In this document: piece after piece, positions 6,687-12,395 of the stretch
Layout of the letters: each line of letters starts with the position of its first letter
How positions within the stretch are numbered: position 1 is the stretch's first letter
NCBI GenBank assembly: GCA_004356175.1
Contig: SMXV01000131.1
Coordinates: 1 to 13,175 of the forward strand
Direction: 5' to 3'
DNA: 13,175 bases
Source of the DNA: Acidobacteriota bacterium
Lineage (GTDB): Bacteria; Actinomycetota; Acidimicrobiia; Spongiisociales; UBA5794
Translations under genes and position numbers: made by a program
The notes under the pieces: generated by a model
What the model saw: the letters and a program-made list of their open reading frames with translations, nothing else
Database searches by the model: none
Told to the model about the DNA's origin: nothing

Positions 6687-7028
6687 TCGGCGTTCAAGAG
6701 TCGTAATCGCCTTGATGATGCGCCCGGTGCCCTCGCCAAGACTCATGACATCCTGCTCGCTGAAGTAGCTGAGACGTACGATGAGGTCAGTCTGGGCTGC
6801 CAACTCGCTGGCGAAACCGCGAATGATTCGAAGGAATGGAGCTAAGTCTCGGTCATCGCCGCGGCCAGCACCTCCAACAATGTTCGAGGCGATGGAGACC
6901 GCACTGGGATTCGTCTGGGTTCGGAGACACCACTATTCACCCGACGGCAGCCGTTTGGTCAGCCGATGCGTCTCGAAGGCAACCTCGATCGCCATTTCAT
7001 AGATGCGAGGACGCCTGAAGTCGTTCAC
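6687..7028 (-). pseudogene. Four-helix-bundle protein (23S rRNA intervening-sequence / S23 type), broken by an internal TAG
   Basis: On the minus strand, GTG 7028 opens a frame reading VNDFRRPRIYEMAIEV, then ETHRLTKRLPSGE, which are the first-helix motifs of the four-helix-bundle (IVP/S23) family. A TAG follows at 6935-6933. The same frame then continues with VSIASNIVGGAGRGDDRD, FLRIIRGFASEL, QTDLIVRLSYFSEQD and GRIIKAITTL, which are the remaining family motifs in order. The TAG sits where a glutamate or similar residue is usual (GE-E-x-GL), so a GAG to TAG change is a simple explanation. Other weakened positions (Cys for the usual Gly, Pro for Arg, Gly for Glu in NIVGG) also suggest decay, and the normal stop is lost. 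Function of stand-alone members is unclear. Confidence 0.75.
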
Positions 7029-7085
7029 ATGACATCTATACCTCCACGCTCTCCCCGCTACAACCCCTTGATCCCATCATCCGCA

Positions 7086-7149
7086 ACTTCTTCCTGTCTC
7101 GCTGTCCTCCTGTCCTCCGACCCTCCCGTCTTCCCATCCTCTTCCATCC
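7086..7149. repeat. Imperfect tandem array of 8-nt pyrimidine-rich words
   Basis: Eight consecutive 8-nt units in register. The best-conserved are CTGTCCTC (7102-7109 and 7110-7117), with CTGTCTCG before and CGACCCTC, CCGTCTTC and CCATCCTC after. The consensus is roughly CYGTCYTC, or GARGACRG on the minus strand. The tract lies between the start of the decayed four-helix-bundle gene (minus) and the acyl-CoA dehydrogenase start (plus). The open frame of the dehydrogenase runs back through it, but the tract is not dehydrogenase-like. Confidence 0.6.
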
Positions 7150-7172
7150 GCGAGCGTCCTAAGGTGGGATGC

Positions 7173-8372
7173 ATGGACTTTTCGCACTCGGAACGCTCGA
7201 TGCAGTACCAGGAACAGCTTTTGGCATTCATGGACGAGTACATCTATCCGGCTGAGCGTTCGGTGAAAAAGACAAGGGACGCTGGGTCGTATAACCCGGC
7301 GGAAGCACCGCCTGAGATGGTTGGGCTCAAGGTGGCGGCACGGAAACAGGGGCTCTGGAACTTGTTCCTGCCAGACGACGAGTACGGGGCGGGTCTGACG
7401 AACTCGGAGTATGCACCACTTGCGGAGATTATGGGGCACGTCATCGAGTTAGCTCCTGAGGCAACCAACTGTTCGGCACCCGACACGGGAAACATGGAGG
7501 TGCTTCACATGTTTGGCACGCCTGAGCAGAAGGAACGTTGGCTCCTACCGCTTCTCGAAGGCGAAATCCGCTCGAACTTCGGGATGACGGAACCGGCTGT
7601 GGCATCGTCCGATCCCCGCAACCTTGAAGCGTCCGTCGTGCGTGACGGAGACGACTACATCATCTCTGGCACGAAGTGGTGGTCAACCGGCGCAATATCG
7701 AACGACTCGAAGGTGTCCATCTTCATGGGTGTCACGGACCCAGCAGCGCCGCCCAAGGAACGCTTCTCGATGATCCTCGTTCCAATGGATACGGACGGTG
7801 TTGAGATCGTACGAGACCTCCCTGTCTTCGGATATCACCACAGGGGTGGGCACGCAGAGGTCGTGTACCACGATGTTCGGGTCCCGGCGACGAACATGAT
7901 TGCGGGTCCCGGCCAGGGATACATGATCGCGCAGGCCCGTCTCGGCCCCGGTCGCATTCACCACGCGATGAGAGCGATCGGACAGGCCGAGCGAGCATTG
8001 AAAATGATGGTCGAACGGGCCAAAACACGAACGGCGTTTGGCACAACTATTGCCGACAAGGGCGTCGTGCAGGATTGGATTGCTGAATCGCGCCTCATGA
8101 TCGACCAGACAAGGCTTCTGGTACTCCGAACTGCATGGCTCATTGACACGCAGGGCAACAAGGCCGCACGCCAAGAAGTCTCCGCCATCAAGGTCGTTGC
8201 GCCTCGAACGGCGTTGTGGGTGATTGACAGGGCGATCCAGGTGCACGGAGGCATGGGTGTCAGCGACGACACTCCCCTTGCATCCATGTGGGCCAACATG
8301 CGCACGCTGCAAATCGCGGACGGACCGGACGAAGTGCACAAGATGGTTATTGCAAGGCGAGAACTGCGCTAA
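7173..8372 (+). CDS. Acyl-CoA dehydrogenase family protein (ACAD10/11-like)
   Basis: A 399-residue FAD flavoenzyme of the usual length, introducing a trans double bond into an acyl-CoA during beta-oxidation or a related degradation path. Visible motifs are FGMTEP (136-141) and ASSDP (144-148) around the flavin, GTKWWSTGA (166-174), the helical C-terminal domain with RTAFGTTIADKGVVQ, IQVHGGMGVSDDTPLA and the terminal IADGPDEVHK (about 381-390), typical of the ACAD10/11 group. ATG 7173 with AAGGTGG just upstream is preferred. The frame stays open to 6966, but that part translates a low-complexity tract. Its stop is one nucleotide from the stop of the convergent RseB-like gene. Substrate chain type cannot be read from sequence. 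Confidence 0.9.
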   Translation: MDFSHSERSMQYQEQLLAFMDEYIYPAERSVKKTRDAGSYNPAEAPPEMVGLKVAARKQGLWNLFLPDDEYGAGLTNSEYAPLAEIMGHVIELAPEATNCSAPDTGNMEVLHMFGTPEQKERWLLPLLEGEIRSNFGMTEPAVASSDPRNLEASVVRDGDDYIISGTKWWSTGAISNDSKVSIFMGVTDPAAPPKERFSMILVPMDTDGVEIVRDLPVFGYHHRGGHAEVVYHDVRVPATNMIAGPGQGYMIAQARLGPGRIHHAMRAIGQAERALKMMVERAKTRTAFGTTIADKGVVQDWIAESRLMIDQTRLLVLRTAWLIDTQGNKAARQEVSAIKVVAPRTALWVIDRAIQVHGGMGVSDDTPLASMWANMRTLQIADGPDEVHKMVIARRELR

Positions 8373-8373
8373 C

Positions 8374-9312
8374 TCAGCCGAAGAAACGCTTCAGCCAGCG
8401 CGCAATGATGTTTGGTGTGGCCGGTGACGGCAGTTCGTTCAACACGTTGGCGAGATGATCCGGCGGAAGGTCGCCGACAAGAACGAAGGTGTTGGATCCA
8501 TTCGACCAGTGGATCCGGACCGCTTGAGCTGTAGGCACCATCTGGTACACACCAGATTCGACAACGAACGCCATCGGCTCTTCAAGACCGGTCACGACCG
8601 TGTTCCCGTCAAGTATGAAGAGAGAGAACCTGAAGAGTCCATCCGTGTAATAACCATGCTCCGAGCCTCCGGGAGCGGCGAACGTGCCAGCACGTGCATA
8701 CCCGGCCACATTCACGGGCAGCAGATACGCGTGTTCCGGCATCACTATTTCAGCTGAGACCTCGGTCGGGTCCATCGGCGCCTGGTACGTGCGATACGCA
8801 CGGAAATCCGTGAGTGTCGTGCGACGGTAGAGACTGCCGTCAGACGAGAAGAGATCCTGGATCAGCAGTGCACCTGAACGTTTGTCAATGAGAAGTGAAG
8901 CTCTCAGCACATCGCCCTCCATGATGTCGACCACCCTGCCGGGTCTCGACATGTGCCGCACCGCTCCTCGCTCAACAACCGTGTATCGAGAGGCCAGAAC
9001 ATTTGGTTGGTGCGACAGGAAGGCAATGCCTGAAGGCTCGTCGCCCATCGAGACGGCCTTGCCATATCCGGTCATCGACCAGCTCGAATCGGTACGAACA
9101 ATCTCCATATCGTCAGCGTGTTCAACGAATTGTCGCGACACCTGGGTTTGGCCTCCCCATAGGGAAACGACGAGCCGTGATGCTGAGTACGTCGAGGTTC
9201 GAGCATCTGCAAGCACGTCGTCGAGCTCACCGGCTCCGGAAACACCGGGGAAAACACCCATGGCAAGTGCTGTGAGTGCAGCAAGAATGAAGGACCGTTG
9301 TGGCAGCCTCAT
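8374..9312 (-). CDS. MucB/RseB-like exported sigma-factor regulatory protein
   Basis: A 312-residue protein with a signal peptide (about 1-26: RLPQRS, hydrophobic core, SGAG). The mature part has beta-rich segments resembling the LolA-like N-terminal domain of MucB/RseB, with the pattern S-(Y/A)S..RLVVSLWGG near 43-54 and a later RRTTLTDFRAYRT region. RseB-type proteins sit outside the membrane, bind the anti-sigma factor and sense envelope damage or lipoprotein-like ligands. Its start overlaps the stop of the anti-sigma gene in an ATGA, which indicates translational coupling. Similarity to proteobacterial RseB is weak at the residue level, so the family call relies partly on operon position. 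Confidence 0.7.
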   Translation of the reverse strand: MRLPQRSFILAALTALAMGVFPGVSGAGELDDVLADARTSTYSASRLVVSLWGGQTQVSRQFVEHADDMEIVRTDSSWSMTGYGKAVSMGDEPSGIAFLSHQPNVLASRYTVVERGAVRHMSRPGRVVDIMEGDVLRASLLIDKRSGALLIQDLFSSDGSLYRRTTLTDFRAYRTYQAPMDPTEVSAEIVMPEHAYLLPVNVAGYARAGTFAAPGGSEHGYYTDGLFRFSLFILDGNTVVTGLEEPMAFVVESGVYQMVPTAQAVRIHWSNGSNTFVLVGDLPPDHLANVLNELPSPATPNIIARWLKRFFG

Positions 9313-9917
9313 GGTGCGTTCGATATCTGTACGGCTGTGCCGCTTGATGGCACAGAGGAAACTGCGGCGTGGCGGGCCTGTAGATCCGAGATGCTCACAG
9401 CGGTTGGTTCTTGGCTACTCGAAAACGGAGCTACCACGAATGCGACTGTCACTGCTGCAACGCCAGCCATCGCTGCAATCACCGCACGCTTCGACCGTTT
9501 CTGATCTTCAACTTTTGGTCGATGCAGGTCAAGGAACGAAGGCGGTTCCACACCCGGCAGCGCGCGCACTGCGGTTCGTGCCCGATCCAACTCAGCAAGT
9601 TCACGACGACATTCGACGCAGGTGTCGAGATGTGTGGACAGGATGGGAAGTTCCTCCGTGATCAGCTCACCGTCGAGATACGCCGAGAGCTGTTCGATAG
9701 GGTGCTCGCCAGGGACAAGAAATAGAGGTAGGTCAAGCATCGGCAGCGCCCGCAGGGCACTACGCACTTCCTTCAATTCACGGAACTGGGCCACGACGTC
9801 CTCATCGTGTTCAAGTGAAGATACGACTTCGTCAAGCTCGCTATGGCTGAGACCGCCATCGAGATAACTCGACAGCAGCATCGTGAGTCGCTCGTTGGAA
9901 CCGTTCAGACCGGCCAT
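9309..9917 (-). CDS. Zinc-type transmembrane anti-sigma factor with duplicated domain
   Basis: A 202-residue anti-sigma factor. A zinc anti-sigma domain lies at 72-129, with ligands His72 (possible), His96, Cys100 and Cys103 in THLDTCVEC. It is followed by a transmembrane helix (about 144-164) and a short external tail of about 38 residues. It should hold the upstream ECF sigma factor inactive at the membrane. Residues 9-67 repeat the zinc domain at a constant offset of 62 residues (SSYLDG..L..SEL and RSALRALP against SAYLDGEL..EEL and RTAVRALP), but the zinc positions read Ser34, Asp38 and Val41. The start overlaps the end of the sigma gene by 13 nt and the stop overlaps the RseB-like start. 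Release is probably by proteolysis, as in RseA. Confidence 0.88.
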   Translation of the reverse strand: MAGLNGSNERLTMLLSSYLDGGLSHSELDEVVSSLEHDEDVVAQFRELKEVRSALRALPMLDLPLFLVPGEHPIEQLSAYLDGELITEELPILSTHLDTCVECRRELAELDRARTAVRALPGVEPPSFLDLHRPKVEDQKRSKRAVIAAMAGVAAVTVAFVVAPFSSSQEPTAVSISDLQARHAAVSSVPSSGTAVQISNAP

Positions 9918-10423
9918 GTCAGCAACCCCCTGAGCATTGTTCGGCCACGGTGGATTCTCGATCGAACTGTTCCAACGGGTACGTCGGCAGCGTCAGAAAT
10001 TTCTTCGTATGTGAGTCCAACGACATCACACAACACGACTGCCTCACGGAAGTCGTATGGAAGTTTCAGCAGTGCTGCCTGAACATCGTCTGACAGGCGG
10101 ACCGAGGCAAGGACCTCGTCGGGAGATGGTGACGCGCCGACAAGTGAGCGATCGCCATCGGGCAGTGGAGATGTGGGGCGCCGTTGTTTCTTGCGCACAC
10201 CATCAAGGAACGTATTGCGAGTGATGCGCCACAGCCATCCCTCGAAGGTGCCGGGAGTGTAGGACGCAAGGCCCTTCCGCACCTTGAGCAGTACCTCCTG
10301 CACAAGATCTGCAGCATCGTCCGGGTTACCAGTCAGACGGTACGCGAACGTATAGATCTTGCGACCGTAGCGGTGCGCAACATCCTCCCAGGTCAGAATT
10401 GAAGGATCAGCCATGTTCCCCAT
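9905..10423 (-). CDS. ECF sigma factor, SigE/RpoE-like
   Basis: A 172-residue sigma-70 family factor of the extracytoplasmic function class. Region 2 spans about 19-85 (DDAADLVQEVLLKV for core binding and FEGWLWRITRNTFLDGVRKK for -10 recognition). Region 4 spans about 112-168 (LPYDFREAVVLCDVVGLTYE and VPVGTVRSRIHRGR for -35 recognition). Regions 3 and 1.1 are absent, as expected. It closely resembles mycobacterial SigE in these motifs. The start at ATG 10423 has GAGG 8 nt upstream; ATG 10414 is an alternative, and the frame extends to 10456. It overlaps the anti-sigma gene by 13 nt, and tatA lies 63 nt upstream on the same strand, echoing the sigE-rseA-htrA-tatB locus of mycobacteria. Confidence 0.92.
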   Translation of the reverse strand: MGNMADPSILTWEDVAHRYGRKIYTFAYRLTGNPDDAADLVQEVLLKVRKGLASYTPGTFEGWLWRITRNTFLDGVRKKQRRPTSPLPDGDRSLVGASPSPDEVLASVRLSDDVQAALLKLPYDFREAVVLCDVVGLTYEEISDAADVPVGTVRSRIHRGRTMLRGLLTWPV

Positions 10424-10486
10424 CTCATAGGCCTCAACGCACGAATACCCTCGCAAGTTCCGCGCATTTGGGAAGAACGCAACCCG

Positions 10487-10750
10487 CTAGGCGGAGGTTT
10501 CCCCGGTGTCGGGTCCATCACCGGCGTCGCCACTCTCTGCGACCTCGACATCGGACGCTGCCTCGTCCTCGTCCTCAGCATCTTCATCAGAATCAGATGA
10601 ATCGCTTCCAATGCCCTCACGAAATTCTTTGGCGGATTGGCCAAGGGAGCGAGCAAGGTCTGGCAGTTTCTTGGCCCCAAACAGCAGAAGCACCACAACA
10701 AGGATGATGAGTAACTCGGGTGTGCCGAGGTTCCTGATGAATGCAAACAT
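10487..10750 (-). CDS. tatA: Twin-arginine translocase subunit TatA/TatE-like
   Basis: An 87-residue protein with one N-terminal transmembrane helix (PELLIILVVVLLLFG, 11-25), the FG hinge, an amphipathic helix (AKKLPDLARSLGQSAKEFRE) and a strongly acidic disordered tail (from about 49). This is the architecture of TatA, which assembles the pore that exports folded twin-arginine proteins. The motif KKLPDLARSLG favours TatA over TatB, but a single-helix protein beside a sigE homologue could be annotated tatB elsewhere. AAAGGA lies just upstream of ATG 10750. No tatC is in the window. Confidence 0.9.
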   Translation of the reverse strand: MFAFIRNLGTPELLIILVVVLLLFGAKKLPDLARSLGQSAKEFREGIGSDSSDSDEDAEDEDEAASDVEVAESGDAGDGPDTGETSA

Positions 10751-10772
10751 CCTGATGTCCTTTCCTCGTATC

Positions 10773-10778
10773 AGTATA
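10773..10778 (-). promoter_or_regulatory. Candidate -10 element for tatA
   Basis: TATACT on the minus strand lies 22 nt before the tatA start codon, leaving room for a short leader with its ribosome binding site. No good -35 hexamer is found 17 nt upstream. The surrounding AGTATACT is a palindrome, so the strand assignment rests on context. Confidence 0.3.
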
Positions 10779-10801
10779 CTTGAGGACCCAAGTTGCAGAC
10801 G

Positions 10802-11737
10802 CTATATCGTGTCGAACGAATCGACAAATGCTTGGAGTCTCTCCCTGGTAACAAAGACGCAACGTTTCTCGCGTTTCTCTCGTTCGTACATCGAATACGG
10901 GCTGTACTTGTCCGTAACGAGAATTGCCTGAGCAGGGTTCGACTGCGCAACCTCGACTGCGAGCAGCGCGAGCACCGAGTCGTCAAGCTCCGGGTGAGAT
11001 CCATCGACGTGAGGAAGTATTGCAAGAACGTTCTTCCGACCGTTGTTGGTTATGTCGTACACCTCGCCTCTGCCCGCGAGCGACGTGGAGAGGTTCGATG
11101 CCGAGGACCCAACGTGATAGCCCGCTGAGCGAAGTAGTCCCAGCACCAGGTCGCTGAGGCTCATTGAGTCCGGGTCGACTCCGGCGGAGCGAAGGTGAGC
11201 CTCGGTCTCGTCTGACAAGACCACGAATTCACTCAACGCCTCAAGCGCCGTCGAGCCGCTGGTACCAGTCGCAACCTCCGAGTCAGCAACAGTCTTCTGG
11301 ACGGCTGCTATCGGATCGCCCGACGCTTCGGAGAGAACCGCCATGTTGACGTCTGGCAACACTCCAACACTCGGAAGATGAACAGTGACAACCACTTGCG
11401 GGTCGCCTGAGGACATCGCAAGGACGGTGATGTGCTTGACCTCTTCGAGAGGTAGACCATCTCGCACGAGTCCACGCACATGCTCCACAGCTGCGGCTGA
11501 GAGCAAAGCCGTGAGCTGCTCGCTCGCCCCCGACGCTCCCAGCGGGACCGAGAACTGCACAGACGCAGTGTCACCCTTCACATGGAATTCTTGGACCTCA
11601 GGAAGTGGGCGGGTTGGAAAGAGAGAAGCTGATACTGGTGTGCCGACCACCCGATCTCTCGAGGAACGCATCAAGGAGAAGACGATTCCTACGAGGGCAA
11701 TCAATACAACGACCACGACTATGGCTAACGCGACCAC
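10802..11737 (-). CDS. Membrane-anchored protein of unknown function, C-terminus possibly Mrr-like
   Basis: A 311-residue protein with one N-terminal transmembrane helix (about 2-23) and no obvious signal cleavage site. The middle (50-170) has alternating beta-like and helical segments of no family I recognise. The last 115 residues (LVLGLLRSAGYHV, GRGEVYDITNNGRKNVLAI, then AILVTDKYSPYSMYEREKRE and FVTRERLQAFVDS) follow the order of elements in Mrr-type restriction-endonuclease folds. The position where an E/Q-x-K motif is expected reads AILPH, so catalysis seems unlikely. This fold assignment is an inference. The GTG start has AAGGAG 6 nt upstream. It lies between whiB and tatA on the same strand; function unknown. 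Confidence 0.75.
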   Translation of the reverse strand: MVALAIVVVVVLIALVGIVFSLMRSSRDRVVGTPVSASLFPTRPLPEVQEFHVKGDTASVQFSVPLGASGASEQLTALLSAAAVEHVRGLVRDGLPLEEVKHITVLAMSSGDPQVVVTVHLPSVGVLPDVNMAVLSEASGDPIAAVQKTVADSEVATGTSGSTALEALSEFVVLSDETEAHLRSAGVDPDSMSLSDLVLGLLRSAGYHVGSSASNLSTSLAGRGEVYDITNNGRKNVLAILPHVDGSHPELDDSVLALLAVEVAQSNPAQAILVTDKYSPYSMYEREKREKRCVFVTRERLQAFVDSFDTI

Positions 11738-11812
11738 TTGAGTCTCCTTCAGGGCTTTGTGCGCAGTGTATAGGGAGAGGAACCCGTCGGTTCTTCGCTT
11801 GTGCTCAGGGAA

Positions 11813-12100
11813 TTACCCGACCATTCGCGCTTCAGCAGCGATCCTTCGTTCCTTACGAATCTTGCGACGCTCCCTCTCAGACAGCGCACCCCAAATGCCG
11901 AACTTCTCGCTTGACGAAATCGCAAACTCCAGACACTCCGAGCGCACCGAACATTCGCGACATATTCCTTTTGCAGTGCGAGTCGATGCCCCCCGTTCGG
12001 GGAAGAAGAGGTCGGGGTCAGCACCCCGACAATTCGCGAAATCTTGCCAGGCCATGTCGGCACCATCGGCCTGAAGCGCCTCGATCAGATCCTCGAACAC
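11813..12100 (-). CDS. WhiB-family iron-sulfur transcriptional regulator
   Basis: A 95-residue Wbl protein. Four cysteines, Cys24, Cys47, Cys50 and Cys56, in the C-x22-C-x2-C-x5-C pattern would bind a [4Fe-4S] cluster that senses redox or nitric oxide. The turn GIWGALSERERR (68-79) follows; the usual motif is GxWGG, so the second glycine is alanine here. A basic tail (RKIRKERRIAAEAR) is the likely DNA-binding part. The family interacts with the main sigma factor region 4. DPDLFFPERG fits the WhiB1/WhiB2 types; the exact subgroup is not assigned. GTG 12100 is chosen because AGGAG (12106-12110) lies 5 nt upstream. It is divergent from sdhC and 75 nt before the next minus-strand gene. Confidence 0.93.
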   Translation of the reverse strand: MFEDLIEALQADGADMAWQDFANCRGADPDLFFPERGASTRTAKGICRECSVRSECLEFAISSSEKFGIWGALSERERRKIRKERRIAAEARMVG

Positions 12101-12117
12101 ATCGACTCCTACATGAA

Positions 12118-12127
12118 TGTAATTACA
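12118..12127. promoter_or_regulatory. Palindrome in the whiB leader or promoter
   Basis: TGTAATTACA is a perfect 10-nt palindrome 18 nt upstream of the whiB start codon, in a locally AT-rich patch. It could be an operator overlapping the whiB promoter. No regulator is assigned. Confidence 0.35.
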
Positions 12128-12239
12128 CTACTGTCATTCAAGTAAGCCCGCGCGCGCCTGTCAAGTGGAAATAGGAAGTAACTGCCACGAACTTCCTAGT
12201 AGGTAGTGGGAAGTACGATGGATTTCTTGGCCTTTACGC

Positions 12240-12315
12240 GGTCAGCCATCAGCTTCAGCAGTCAGCAACAGCCCCTGCGCGTGCGCAATAAAAACTGACG
12301 GCTGAAGGCTGACGG
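12240..12315. repeat. Inverted array of 7-nt TCAGC / CTGAMGG words
   Basis: The left arm has four TCAGC-ending units at 12240-12266 (GGTCAGC, CATCAGC, TTCAGC, AGTCAGC). The right arm has three tandem units CTGACGG, CTGAAGG, CTGACGG at 12295-12315. The arms are complementary: 12253-12265 pairs with 12295-12307 with a single mismatch, and 12241-12247 with 12307-12313. The sequence could form a large hairpin or cruciform. It is in the whiB/sdhC intergenic region, where no gene is seen. Confidence 0.6.
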
Positions 12316-12327
12316 CTTCGCTCCCTC

Positions 12328-12366
12328 TCCCCCATGGTTCGTTCTGTAGGAACGCGAACAGGGGGA
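12328..12366 (+). promoter_or_regulatory. Strong hairpin just upstream of sdhC
   Basis: TCCCCC (12328-12333) pairs with GGGGGA (12361-12366), GTTCG (12337-12341) with CGAAC (12355-12359), and TTC (12342-12344) with GAA (12350-12352) around a TGTAG loop. It ends 30 nt before the sdhC start. GATAAT at 12365-12370 could be a -10 element overlapping its right arm. It may be a 5' leader structure or an operator. Confidence 0.45.
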
Positions 12367-12395
12367 TAATTGAGTACCTACTACCAGGACGTTCA

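Noticed and set aside
6471..6803. Minus-strand open frame of 110 residues overlapping the end of phoU
   Set aside because: Its first third is the C-terminal part of the decayed four-helix-bundle protein; the remainder is a low-complexity read-through into the antisense strand of phoU with no family features.
6687..7028. Diversity-generating retroelement accessory gene (Avd, also a four-helix bundle)
   Set aside because: No reverse transcriptase, template repeat or variable repeat is present, and the motifs fit the S23/IVP family better.
6966..7172. N-terminal extension of the acyl-CoA dehydrogenase frame
   Set aside because: It translates the antisense of the broken gene and the 8-nt word array, has no dehydrogenase similarity, and a good ribosome binding site precedes ATG 7173.
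8882..9661. Plus-strand open frame of 259 residues opposite the RseB-like and anti-sigma genes
   Set aside because: Serine/arginine-rich shadow sequence with no domain; the minus strand has overlapping, motif-bearing genes.
11738..11812. Terminator between whiB and the next minus-strand gene, from a GAACC/GGTTC inverted repeat
   Set aside because: The stem is only 5 bp, no T tract follows, and the gap is short enough for cotranscription.
12240..12315. CRISPR array
   Set aside because: The units are 7 nt long, contiguous and without spacers, and no cas gene is nearby.
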